From Oceanobacillus sp. J11TS1 (GTDB lineage: Bacteria > Bacillota > Bacilli > Bacillales > Amphibacillaceae), in NCBI RefSeq assembly GCF_018333215.1, contig NZ_BORO01000020.1, forward strand, positions 1 to 64,000: 64,000 nt of DNA, given 5' to 3'. Shown one piece after another: positions 8,240-16,526 of the stretch. The first letter of the stretch is position 1, and every line of letters begins with the position of its first letter. Under the pieces are notes generated by a model that saw nothing but the letters and a program-made list of their open reading frames with translations, ran no database searches and was not told where the DNA came from. The position numbers and the translations under genes are program-made.

Positions 8240-8719
8240 TCAGCCATTTTTTTCTTTTAACATACGTATAGATACTTCATGCTCCCCTAAAATTCGATAA
8301 ATTATCTGCTGTTCATCCATAATTTTTTCTGCTTTTTTGTTAGGATCTAAAACAGCCTGCTTAATTAAATGATTCTCTTCTTTTAATCCTTTTACGTCTG
8401 ATTTAACTTCTTCTAAATTCCATTTTACGCTGTCTACATCTGTCCTAATTTCTTTGACATCCAGCTTCATCCTGTCTACATCTGTCCTAATTTCTTTGAC
8501 ATCCAGCTTCATCTTGTCTACATCTGTCCTAATTTCTTTGACATCCAGCTTCATCTTGTCTACATCTGTCCTAATTTCTTTGACATCCAGCTTCATCTTG
8601 TCTACATCTGTCCTAATTTCTTTGACATCCAGCTTCACATTTTGCATTTCTGTTTGAAAATCTTTCTGACGTTGATTTAGTTCCCCAAGAAGTTTTAATA
8701 CCTGTTCTTCAAATGGCAT
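8240..8719 (-). CDS. Tandem-repeat coiled-coil protein
   Basis: A 159-residue hydrophilic protein with a central block of five nearly identical 14-residue repeats (MKLDVKEIRTDVDK, residues about 28-97) and a diverged sixth copy. Fourteen residues are two heptads, and hydrophobic spacing fits a continuous coiled coil. There is no signal peptide or membrane segment. The start is the ATG at 8719, since GAAAGGAGGGG lies just upstream, inside a longer reading that begins at 8740. Function is unknown; similar Bacillus proteins are uncharacterised. Repeat number is likely to vary between strains. Confidence 0.85.
   Translation of the reverse strand: MPFEEQVLKLLGELNQRQKDFQTEMQNVKLDVKEIRTDVDKMKLDVKEIRTDVDKMKLDVKEIRTDVDKMKLDVKEIRTDVDRMKLDVKEIRTDVDSVKWNLEEVKSDVKGLKEENHLIKQAVLDPNKKAEKIMDEQQIIYRILGEHEVSIRMLKEKNG
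8430..8640 (-). repeat. 42-bp coding tandem repeat, five near-identical copies
   Basis: The phrase TGTCTACATCTGTCC recurs on the plus strand at 42-base spacing (8431, 8473, and so on). Copies differ by only one or two bases, which points to recent amplification by slippage or unequal recombination. Confidence 0.9.
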
Positions 8720-9055
8720 TATGAACACCCCTCCTTTCATTAATATAAAGTCTCGTTTCGTTATTTATATATTATCATAGGAACCACAAAAGATTCATCT
8801 TAATAAAAACGACTTTTATTACTGTATATTCGTGGCAGTTCGTTTATTTTCATTAGTAAAATCAAAAAATAAGGCTATTTGATATGCTTATTTTAGCAGA
8901 GCAAACAAAGATTCGACATCGTCAAATTTATCATTTCCATTTATTTCAGAAGTGTTCTTACCTTCATCTTTGTCCATTCCATTTGAAGAATGAAGAAAAT
9001 GAACAAGTACATACTAAAAACGTCTCCAGCATTAAAATAGCAAAGGGGTAATCGA
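8720..9055. other. Intergenic gap before hmp
   Basis: AT-rich with no convincing gene. A minus-strand reading of 29 codons at 8888-8977 (acidic, ending FALLK) lacks an RBS and is not called. An AAAGGGG ribosome site for hmp ends the gap. Confidence 0.5.
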
Positions 9056-10276
9056 ATGCTTGACGAAAATACAATTAAAATTGTCAAATCAACTGCTCCA
9101 GTATTGCAGGAGCACAGTCAGGAAATTGGTGAAAGATTTTATGAATTGTTATTCTCACGCGTTCCGGATTTATACAACATGTTTAATCAAACGAATCAAA
9201 AACGTGGTTTTCAGCAAGGTGCCTTGGCATATGGCGTTTATTTAGCTGGAGCTAATATTGACAACTTACAAGCAATCGAATCAATGGTGGAAAGAGTAAC
9301 TGAAAAGCACCGGGCTTTAGGTGTTCAGCCTGAACAATATCCGATTGTCGGTGAAACGTTACTCGAAGCCGTGAAAGATGTACTCGGTGAAGCAGCAACA
9401 GACGAAGTGATAGATGCCTGGGGGAAAGCCTACAAGGCCATTGCAGATATTTTTATGGATAGAGAAGCTAAGCTTTACCAAGAGACAGAAAAACAACCCG
9501 GCGGATGGATAGGAATTCGTCCTTTTTATGTAGAGAAAAAAGTAAAGGAAAGCGATGTTATTACGTCATTTTATTTAAAACCTAAAGACGGGAAACCTAT
9601 TCCTTCCTATCAACCTGGTCAATATCTTACCATACAGGCAGATATTGACGGTGAAAAGTACTTTCATATGAGACATTATAGCTTGTCAGATGCCCCTAAT
9701 AAGGATTATTTCCGAATTAGCGTAAAACAAGAAGATGCTCAAGGTATGGCACCAGCTGGAATTGTATCGAATTATCTTCATAATGAAATTTCAGAAGGGG
9801 ATACACTAGCTATTGCAGCTCCTGCTGGAGATTTCACAGTCAAAACAGAAGAATTACCGATCGTTTTGCTTAGTGGAGGTGTAGGAATAACACCAATGAT
9901 GAGCATGTTCAATACCTTGGTCGAAAACCATTCTGAACGTGAGATCACGTTTATTCACGCGGCTGAGAATAGTACTGTTCATGCAATGAGGGAACATGTC
10001 GAGAATTTAGCGGAAGAAAATCAAAATGTCACTTCCTTTGTATGCTATGCAAATCCTACCGAAGAAGACCGCTCCAAGCATCGTTATGATAAAGAAGGTT
10101 TTATTGATCTCGATTGGCTACAAACGGTGCTATCTGATAATCAGAAAGATTTTTACTTTTGTGGTCCCTTCCCATTTTTAAAAGCGATAAACCATGCACT
10201 TCAGAAATGGGGCGTACCAAAAGAGCGGCGCACGTATGAATTATTTAGTCCCATCAGCACGATCGAGGATGCCTAA
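9056..10276 (+). CDS. hmp: Flavohaemoglobin, nitric oxide dioxygenase
   Basis: Cytoplasmic NO dioxygenase that turns NO and O2 into nitrate using NAD(P)H, 406 residues. The globin domain (1-145) keeps the haem-pocket residues Tyr29, Gln53 and the proximal His85, at the same numbers as in E. coli Hmp. The FAD-binding barrel (about 150-260) shows RHYSLS, and the NAD domain shows GGVGITPMMSM and a C-terminal YFCGP. The ATG at 9056 has AAAGGGG ten bases upstream. Monocistronic in appearance. No NsrR operator was identified upstream. Confidence 0.95.
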   Translation: MLDENTIKIVKSTAPVLQEHSQEIGERFYELLFSRVPDLYNMFNQTNQKRGFQQGALAYGVYLAGANIDNLQAIESMVERVTEKHRALGVQPEQYPIVGETLLEAVKDVLGEAATDEVIDAWGKAYKAIADIFMDREAKLYQETEKQPGGWIGIRPFYVEKKVKESDVITSFYLKPKDGKPIPSYQPGQYLTIQADIDGEKYFHMRHYSLSDAPNKDYFRISVKQEDAQGMAPAGIVSNYLHNEISEGDTLAIAAPAGDFTVKTEELPIVLLSGGVGITPMMSMFNTLVENHSEREITFIHAAENSTVHAMREHVENLAEENQNVTSFVCYANPTEEDRSKHRYDKEGFIDLDWLQTVLSDNQKDFYFCGPFPFLKAINHALQKWGVPKERRTYELFSPISTIEDA

Positions 10277-10345
10277 TTAAAATTAAACATTTTAAAATTT
10301 TATATTATTGATTAAACCAATCAAACACAGTCTAAATAAAGTAAA

Positions 10346-10383
10346 GCATTGCTGCATTGTCCGTTTGAAGGATGCGGCAATGC
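10346..10383. other. Hairpin between hmp and ltaS-like gene
   Basis: A 12-bp stem (GCATTGCTGCAT against ATGCGGCAATGC, with one G-T pair) around a 14-base loop. No T-tract follows on either strand, so it is not a standard terminator. Role unknown. Confidence 0.45.
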
Positions 10384-10473
10384 AACGTTAAAATAGGCAA
10401 GATTTCAAGTATTTCTGTTGGGGTAACATTCATTGTTCCTACCATTATTGCACAAACTTTGTGAGGTGAAGAC

Positions 10474-12405
10474 GTGAAGAATTTTTTATCTACAAAAATG
10501 GGGTTCTTTACCATTACTGTCGTTCTTTTTTGGATTAAAACATTTATCATATATTCTACAGAATTTGATTTAGGTATAAGTAATGGAATACAGGAGTTCC
10601 TCTTATTTTTTAATCCACTGAGCTCGGGACTAATTTTCCTTGGACTGGCACTATTTGCGAAAGGAAGAAGAATGGGTATATGGATTATTATCATTGATTT
10701 CATCCTGTCGTTTATCTTATATGCAAACGTGGTTTATTATCGTTTCAACAGTGACTTTATTACGATACCAACTCTCATGCAAACGAGCAATTTTAGAAGT
10801 TTAGGCGGAAGTATTGCAGATTTAATTGAAATATATGATGTGCTTTATTTACTTGATTTAATTGTAATTATTGTATTGTATGTTATACTGCGAAAAAATT
10901 GGTCTGAAGAACGTATGAAATACCGTAAACCGTTGTTCGTATTAATCACTGGCGTTATCGTCTTCGCAGTTAATTTAAGTTTAGCCGAAATTGATCGCCC
11001 GCAACTATTAAGCCGTACTTTTGACAACAAATATGTAGTGAAATATCTTGGCATTTATAACTTTATAATTCATGATATAATCCAAAGCGGCGAAACATCA
11101 ACGAAGCGCTTAGCAGTGGATGAAAACGACATAACGAGAGTAGAAAGTTATACCAAAAATAAATATGCAGAACCAAATCCGGCTTACTTTGGATCAGCAA
11201 AAGGCAAAAATGTAATTAAAATACACCTTGAGTCCTTTCAATCATTTTTAATCGACTATGAACTGCATGGAGAGGAAGTTACGCCATTCTTAAATTCTTT
11301 AGTAAATGATTCGCGTCATGAATTTACGTATTTTGATAACTTCTTTCATCAAACTGGACAAGGAAAAACAGCGGATTCAGAATTAACGATGGATAACTCT
11401 TTATACGGATTACCAGAAGGTGCGGCATTTGTAACAAAAGGGAATAATACCTACCAATCACTGCCAGCGATTATGAATCAACAACAGGGATATACAACTG
11501 CGGTTTTTCATGGCGATGATAAATCATTCTGGAATCGTGAGGTGATATACAAACGCTTTGGAATCGATAAATTCTATGATGCGAGTTATTACGATATGAA
11601 TGAGGAAGATGTTATAAATTACGGTTTAAAGGATAAACCATTCTTTAAAGAATCAATACCTTTATTAGAAGATTTGAAGCAGCCTTTTTATGCCCATCTG
11701 ATAACATTAACAAACCATCATCCATATTTGATTGATAGTAAGGATGCAACGATTGAGCCAGCGGAAACTGGCGATAATTCAGTTGATACTTATTTCCAAA
11801 CTGCTCGTTATTTGGATGAATCACTTGAACAATTCTTTACAGACCTGAAGGCAGCCGATTTATATGAGGATTCGGTCATCATGATTTATGGAGACCATTA
11901 TGGGATTTCCGATAACCATAATAAAGCAATGAGTGAAATTATCGGTGAAGAGATTACACCATTAAAAAATGCTCATTTACAGCGTGTACCATTTCTAATT
12001 CGTATTCCTGGAATGGAAGGTCAAGGAACAAATCATGAATTCGCTGGACAAATCGATGTTATGCCAACATTACTACATCTTCTAGGTATTCCTGCTCAAG
12101 ATTACATTCAATTCGGTACGGATTTATTTTCTGAGCAACACAAGGATTTTGTATCATTCCGTAATGGCAGCTTTATAACAAAAGAATACAGTTACATTAA
12201 TGGTGTTTATTATAATAATGAAACCGGGGAGGAAATAGAACCAACAAAAAACATGGAGAAACAAAAAGAACAAGCTCTCTATGAGTTGAAGCTTTCTGAC
12301 GAATTATTAAATGGCGATTTATTACGATTCTATACTCCAAACGAAGACTGGAAGCCTGTTGAGTATGAAGCTTACCAGTATGGCAATCCACAAAATGGAG
12401 AATAA
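10474..12405 (+). CDS. ltaS: Lipoteichoic acid synthase, LtaS family
   Basis: Membrane enzyme polymerising glycerol phosphate from phosphatidylglycerol into lipoteichoic acid, 643 residues. Five transmembrane helices occupy about residues 10-170, then an extracellular alkaline-phosphatase-like domain. The catalytic Thr299 lies in GQGKTADSE, a metal-binding Glu253 in HLESFQS, and the Asp/His pair in YGDHYG. The GTG at 10474 is preceded by GAGGTGAA. Stands alone. Bacillus species carry several paralogues (LtaS, YfnI, YqgS), so which one this is cannot be decided here. Confidence 0.92.
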   Translation: MKNFLSTKMGFFTITVVLFWIKTFIIYSTEFDLGISNGIQEFLLFFNPLSSGLIFLGLALFAKGRRMGIWIIIIDFILSFILYANVVYYRFNSDFITIPTLMQTSNFRSLGGSIADLIEIYDVLYLLDLIVIIVLYVILRKNWSEERMKYRKPLFVLITGVIVFAVNLSLAEIDRPQLLSRTFDNKYVVKYLGIYNFIIHDIIQSGETSTKRLAVDENDITRVESYTKNKYAEPNPAYFGSAKGKNVIKIHLESFQSFLIDYELHGEEVTPFLNSLVNDSRHEFTYFDNFFHQTGQGKTADSELTMDNSLYGLPEGAAFVTKGNNTYQSLPAIMNQQQGYTTAVFHGDDKSFWNREVIYKRFGIDKFYDASYYDMNEEDVINYGLKDKPFFKESIPLLEDLKQPFYAHLITLTNHHPYLIDSKDATIEPAETGDNSVDTYFQTARYLDESLEQFFTDLKAADLYEDSVIMIYGDHYGISDNHNKAMSEIIGEEITPLKNAHLQRVPFLIRIPGMEGQGTNHEFAGQIDVMPTLLHLLGIPAQDYIQFGTDLFSEQHKDFVSFRNGSFITKEYSYINGVYYNNETGEEIEPTKNMEKQKEQALYELKLSDELLNGDLLRFYTPNEDWKPVEYEAYQYGNPQNGE

Positions 12406-12447
12406 TAAGCCGTTCAGATCTCCTCCTAAAAAGTCATAAAAAACATA

Positions 12448-12492
12448 GAGGGATACGTATTAACGTGCTTAATATGTATTCCCCTATTTACT
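12448..12492 (+). terminator. Possible terminator of ltaS-like gene
   Basis: An imperfect stem (AGGGATACGTATTA with TAATATGTATTCCCCT) around a 7-base loop followed by ATTTACTT. The T-tract is weak. Confidence 0.45.
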
Positions 12493-12529
12493 TCTTGTGT
12501 AAATTTAGGATGAGGTTATAGGTATTTCT

Positions 12530-12574
12530 AAATGAACCACTTATGCGTTCCCCGCGCTTCGTATATAAAATATT
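12530..12574. repeat. Dispersed 45-bp repeat, copy A
   Basis: About 85 percent identical to 14121-14165. Shared blocks include AAATGAA, CACTTATG, GCGCTTC and TATATAAAATATT. It lies just beyond the 3' end of the frameshifted small membrane gene. Confidence 0.65.
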
Positions 12575-12582
12575 ACGCACCA

Positions 12583-12740
12583 TTAATTTCTCTTTTCAAC
12601 AAATAGCAAAATAAATGTTGCCAATGGCCCCAACAAAAGGGACAATAAAAACCAATTGAATCGGTCCTATTCTTTCCTTGTGCAAGTGCAGCATTTATCC
12701 ACGCTAGTGTACCACAACCTATAAAATATTGGTTTTCCAT
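12583..12740 (-). pseudogene. Frameshifted small membrane protein gene
   Basis: The ATG at 12740 (RBS GAGGAGG) starts MENQYFIGCGTLAWINAALA and continues QGKNRTDS. After about position 12655 the coding signal moves to another frame, which reads WFLLSLLLGPLATFILLF then VEKRN and stop. Joined, the two parts give a coherent protein of about 52 residues with a final transmembrane helix. As written, translation instead gives a Cys/His-rich nonsense tail of 55 residues in total. One missing base in the ATTGG region explains it. Sequencing error remains possible. Confidence 0.75.
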
Positions 12741-12801
12741 CAATATTCCTCCTCATTGAAAGTAATCACACGGAAAAATGATGCTCTGCCTAGCTTCACA
12801 C

Positions 12802-13185
12802 CTAATCTGAGATTACCTTGTCATTCTGTTCTTTCTTATCTTTTCCATATAATGTCTCCAAATGCTCTAGATGCTCCATTCCCCAGCTTCTCATCGACTC
12901 TAATAATGGGATTAACCCACGTCCATATTCAGTCATAGAATATTCAACTTTAGGAGGTACTTGCTGATAGACTTCCCGATGAACAATGTCATTATATTCT
13001 AACTCTCTTAATTGCGAAGTTAACATTTTTCTAGTAATTTCCGGAATAGCTCGCTGCAGTTCACTAAAACGTAATTTTTCGTTTCCCATAAGGTGAAATA
13101 GTATAACCGGCTTCCATTTACCAACAATAATATCTAATGCAACTTGAAGTTCTCCACAATTTTCACTTGAAGATTCATTCGTCAT
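12802..13185 (-). CDS. HxlR-family redox-type transcriptional regulator
   Basis: DUF24/MarR-like winged-helix regulator of 127 residues. Its single cysteine, Cys10 in SENCGELQ, is placed like the reactive N-terminal cysteine of B. subtilis YodB, CatR and HypR, which sense quinones, diamide or hypochlorite. The HTH lies at about residues 40-70, then a wing with PPKVEYSMTEYGR. The ATG at 13185 has AAGGAG upstream. It diverges from an FMN-dependent reductase gene, the arrangement seen for YodB and HypR targets, so it probably represses that gene. The inducer is inferred. Confidence 0.88.
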   Translation of the reverse strand: MTNESSSENCGELQVALDIIVGKWKPVILFHLMGNEKLRFSELQRAIPEITRKMLTSQLRELEYNDIVHREVYQQVPPKVEYSMTEYGRGLIPLLESMRSWGMEHLEHLETLYGKDKKEQNDKVISD

Positions 13186-13238
13186 TTTTTTAATCTCCTT
13201 TTCAAAAATGTCCGTAAACCCCTTTTATAATACATGGT

Positions 13239-13251
13239 TTACTAAAAGTAA
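13239..13251. promoter_or_regulatory. Candidate HxlR-regulator operator
   Basis: Small palindrome TTACTAAAAGTAA between the divergent genes. On the minus strand it lies just upstream of a TATTAT -10-like box of the regulator gene, so it could serve autoregulation. No experimental support. Confidence 0.4.
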
Positions 13252-13376
13252 CTATGTTTAATTAAAGTGCCTACTTCCCAAAAAGAAACTTTAGATTTAT
13301 TATAACTATAGTGGTCAAATGAATACAAACTTATTATTTGATACGTTTATTATAATTTCACACGGAGGGTTAAAGA

Positions 13377-13958
13377 ATGACAAAAATCGGTATTATTACA
13401 GGCAGCACGCGTGACGTACGTGTTAATTTACAAGTTGCAGAATGGGTTAAAGATTTTGCAGATAATAAAGATGTGGATGCAGAATTTGAAATCCTTGATA
13501 TAAAAGAAAGTGGTCTTGGACGTTTCAATGAAGCAACTCCACCACTTATGGCAAATAAAAAATACGCAACAGAAGCACAAAATGCTTGGTCAAAGAAAAT
13601 TGACGAAATGGATGGTTTTATTTTTGTGACACCTGAATACAATAAGAATTTCCCTTCAGCCTTAAAAGACCATTTAGACTATTTAGGATCAGAGTGGCAT
13701 CATAAAGCCGCAGGAATCGTAAGCTACGGTTCTACTTTAGGTATAGCAGCTTCTCTTGCACTGCGCACAACATTGTCAAACCTAAAAATAGCCACTGTTG
13801 AACCACAAGGTGCATTCAGCTTATTTAATGACTTTGAAAACATGACAACTTTCAAACCAATGGAAGTGCATAAACCAAGATTTGGTGAGTTGATTGATGA
13901 TGTTGTCGCTTGGTCAAATGCGCTTAAATCGGTAAGAAAAGAAACAAGCCTCGTATAA
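13377..13958 (+). CDS. NADPH-dependent FMN reductase / quinone or azo reductase
   Basis: Flavodoxin-fold NADPH-dependent FMN reductase of 193 residues. The N-terminal phosphate loop GSTRDVRVN binds FMN and the internal TPEYN motif is the family signature. Such enzymes reduce quinones, azo dyes or flavins by two electrons in the cytoplasm. The ATG at 13377 has CGGAGGG upstream. It is divergent from the redox-type HxlR regulator, suggesting induction by electrophiles or oxidants. A strong terminator follows about 80 bases downstream. Confidence 0.88.
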   Translation: MTKIGIITGSTRDVRVNLQVAEWVKDFADNKDVDAEFEILDIKESGLGRFNEATPPLMANKKYATEAQNAWSKKIDEMDGFIFVTPEYNKNFPSALKDHLDYLGSEWHHKAAGIVSYGSTLGIAASLALRTTLSNLKIATVEPQGAFSLFNDFENMTTFKPMEVHKPRFGELIDDVVAWSNALKSVRKETSLV

Positions 13959-14036
13959 AACGAACTTCTCTCAGATGAAGCTTTGGTGGGTTGGAAGCAG
14001 TCGATTGCTTGCAGGCTAACCTGTGTTAACAAAATA

Positions 14037-14092
14037 GACAAGCAATTTACGAAATACCTATTGGATTTGGTAAATTGCTTGTCTTTTTATTT
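14037..14092 (+). terminator. Terminator of the FMN reductase gene
   Basis: 14-bp perfect stem (GACAAGCAATTTAC and its complement), 19-base loop, then TTTTTATTT. Confidence 0.85.
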
Positions 14093-14120
14093 GAGGTTCA
14101 CTTCTATCGTTTTTAACACC

Positions 14121-14165
14121 AAATGAATCACTTATGTACTCCCGGCGCTTCCTATATAAAATATT
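14121..14165. repeat. Dispersed 45-bp repeat, copy B
   Basis: Same orientation as copy A at 12530-12574, about 1.6 kb away, with seven or so mismatches. The two copies bracket the HxlR/FMN reductase pair. No transposase or target-site duplication is visible. Confidence 0.65.
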
Positions 14166-14326
14166 TTTCCATTTAAATATGACTACATTCTGTAAACATA
14201 CCACCGAACATACCTATACCCTTAAGGCATTGCATATGTAAATCATCATAATCAATTCTAAAAAATAGGATATATGTAATAAAAACAAGGATATATCGTT
14301 TATATGCAGCTGAAAATTACCTAGAG

Positions 14327-14881
14327 TTATTTCTCGTAAAAACTATCTTTAATATATTGAATTTCTTCATTAATAGGTAAGTTTTCGTAAGCTTTACCAA
14401 TAGTTCCTCCCTGTAGCGACCAGAGGTAGTTATGATCAAAATGCGCAGCATCAAAGTTACCATCTTTCCAACTTTCAGCAATCAGCAATAATTCATGTTT
14501 ATTGTCAAAATTGCTATTGGAGATAACATTGTAAACCTGGTCTATTGTTTCAGGGTGCATTGGAACTCTACCCCATTTTTCTTCGGCTCTTACTTTTTGG
14601 TGGACCATTTCATGCATTACTTTAACAGCTTCTTCTTGCGTGGAGTCTTCATGAATGTTTAGTTTTAACTTTTCTTTTTCAATTCCATCTAAAACTTCTT
14701 CTAGTTCCGTTTTCTCTTCTTCTGTTACTTCTTCAGCATTCTCTTCTGAGCCACCAGTTTCCATATATTCTTCTGGACTTAACTGTTCCTCTGCTGCATC
14801 CATCGAATTCATAAAAAATGCTATGCCAGCTCCAATCGCAACAATAAGTATAATTATTGAGACGATTAGTATCTTTTTCAT
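14327..14881 (-). CDS. Membrane-anchored acidic protein of unknown function
   Basis: 184 residues with one N-terminal transmembrane anchor (about residues 4-24), a Glu-rich linker (30-65) and a folded C-terminal region with a possible metal-binding or structural pattern (HEMVHQKVRAEEKWG, HFDHNYLW). The HEMVH arrangement recalls HExxH but the context does not establish a protease. It resembles uncharacterised Bacillus proteins of the DUF6241 kind by my recollection, which is not checked. Start at ATG 14881; a TGGGGGA-like site precedes it. Confidence 0.75.
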   Translation of the reverse strand: MKKILIVSIIILIVAIGAGIAFFMNSMDAAEEQLSPEEYMETGGSEENAEEVTEEEKTELEEVLDGIEKEKLKLNIHEDSTQEEAVKVMHEMVHQKVRAEEKWGRVPMHPETIDQVYNVISNSNFDNKHELLLIAESWKDGNFDAAHFDHNYLWSLQGGTIGKAYENLPINEEIQYIKDSFYEK

Positions 14882-15508
14882 ATAAAAATTCCCCCACCGT
14901 AATTAAATTTTATTTCTATTTCTTTTATCGAAGTACCGCCATCCGGAAAGTTTTTTCTATTCTATCAACCGCATACCCAAATGAAAGATAGACTGAATTT
15001 CCATTTCCGAAAATACGAACTTCATTGCCCTTCCTATTCTGTTGCTGTTCTATCACCTATTATTCATCTTTCTATGTATCCTGTCGCCCCCCATGCATAA
15101 AATCCAAAGGTAATTTTATCATAATCTTTGATAGAAATGTTGAAATTTTCATAAACAGCCATCTCTTGACTAAATTTCTACAATAGTAGCGGATGTTGTA
15201 GACCGATATGATTATTTATTTAAAACTTAGGCACCCCTGCACGCAATTTTTGCATTTATGTATATTTACACTAGCGTTGCATAAAATTTAAAGTTTAAAG
15301 TTTAAATCAATTATATGAATTTCTTGTATATATTCTAGAAATTTTCTAATCTCAACCTCTTACCAGGGGTATAAAGGTAGACCTTTATTCATTAAGACGG
15401 CATTATTTAAGAAAATTTAATACAAACGTACTTAAGTAACTGCTTTTCTTAAATAAGGATACGTATTCTTTCTAATTATGGGTTATAGTACAGTTTAATT
15501 GAATATAG
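14882..15508. other. Degenerate AT-rich gap
   Basis: Looks like decayed sequence. On the minus strand 15064-15162 reads a 32-residue peptide (MAVYENFNISIKDYDKI, ending GATGYIER) with protein-like composition but no RBS and a stop just upstream, so it may be a gene fragment. The rest shows nothing I can name. Confidence 0.4.
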
Positions 15509-15726
15509 TTACTCAATAAGAGGGGTGAGTATGCGGAGGATGATTTAATAAACATCGATATAATGGACGCAAATATTAGTCTGGATATGCCTGTTATGAA
15601 GGCCATTAATACATACTCTGATTTACTAAAAGATGTACACCTAATGATAATCCGGAACATTTCATAAAAAAGTTTATAGAATTAGGGGCAAACTATGTAA
15701 CCGTAATGTATTATATGGATATATAA
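15509..15726 (+). pseudogene. Remnant of a ribulose-phosphate/allulose-6-phosphate 3-epimerase gene
   Basis: One frame reads YAEDDLINIDIMDANISLD then MPVMKAINTYSDLLKDVHLM; after a one-base shift near 15644 it continues DNPEHFIKKFIELGANYVTV. This follows the epimerase signature (HIDIMDGHFVPN, DVHLMVxxP, AGADxITVH) in order. Only about 70 residues of the roughly 220-residue barrel remain, the key Gly and His of DGHF are lost, and no start or RBS is present. The resemblance is by motif recognition, not by alignment. Confidence 0.7.
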
Positions 15727-15844
15727 TCATTGCACGTTGAGGATTTTATTCTACAAGATTCTCAAAGCTTGTTCACCTAACGATACAGGCTAGTAAAAGA
15801 ATATTGATTAACTGTAATTTTAAGTTATGGTGGGAGATGAGATT

Positions 15845-16462
15845 GTGATAGAAAGTAAAATTGATTATTATGAAAAGGAATTTTTGCATTTTAAACCTTT
15901 TGAACACTTTTATGCACGTATTGAAGAAATGAAAAATATATCAGACTATGGAGCGAAAGTTGCTTCTAAGTGGAGCGAAATTGTTAACCAATCTCTTAGG
16001 GACGAAGTTTATCCAGTAGTGCATCCAATTGGGCAAGAGACATTTTCGTTATACGTAGAATTCCCGACAGGCGTGTTTGAGTGTGCTTTAGATATAGACG
16101 GTGCTACTTCGCTTATAAATAAAGAAAATATTAAACCTGCTGTTTTTGAACCGTCTAATATTATAGCTTCTGTAGATATAGGTAATATAAATACTGACAC
16201 AAGCAATATTAAAACTAACCACAAGAACCCAGTAATGGTAATTCAAAGTAAGTTTTTAACGGACAATAAACCCTATTGTATTAATGGTAATCACAGAATT
16301 TATGAGGCTTATAGAAATAACGAAAAACAAATTGAAGTATATTATTTTAAAGACCTGGAATTCGAGCCCTTTTTCTATGATATTTTAAGCAGATCTGTAT
16401 ACTTTTTAGAAATTGATTACCATAATGTAATCAATAATGAACGAAAATTTTTAAATGATTGA
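15845..16462 (+). CDS. ParB/Srx-like domain protein of unknown function
   Basis: 205 residues, soluble. The C-terminal half contains NPVMVIQ, then YCINGNHRIYEAYRN and EVYYF, the pattern of ParB-N/sulfiredoxin-fold proteins in which a (D/N)GNHR motif binds nucleotide. There is no helix-turn-helix, so a partition role is unlikely. I prefer the GTG at 15845 because GGGAGATGA precedes it at good spacing; an in-frame ATG at 15827 has no RBS. It sits in the decayed zone beside the tRNA array, 64 bases from a GrpB-family gene on the same strand. Confidence 0.7.
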   Translation: MIESKIDYYEKEFLHFKPFEHFYARIEEMKNISDYGAKVASKWSEIVNQSLRDEVYPVVHPIGQETFSLYVEFPTGVFECALDIDGATSLINKENIKPAVFEPSNIIASVDIGNINTDTSNIKTNHKNPVMVIQSKFLTDNKPYCINGNHRIYEAYRNNEKQIEVYYFKDLEFEPFFYDILSRSVYFLEIDYHNVINNERKFLND

Positions 16463-16526
16463 TACCGCCTATGCATCTAATTATAACTAAAGACACAGGG
16501 AGAGTAATATAAAGGGGGACAGGTTA

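Noticed and set aside
8430-8640. CRISPR array
   Set aside because: The regular repeats are contiguous coding repeats without unique spacers; no cas genes are present.
8454-8657. 67-codon Ser/Ile-rich plus-strand frame
   Set aside because: It is the antisense shadow of the 42-bp coding repeats.
8888-8977. 29-codon acidic minus-strand peptide upstream of hmp
   Set aside because: No ribosome-binding site and too short to judge.
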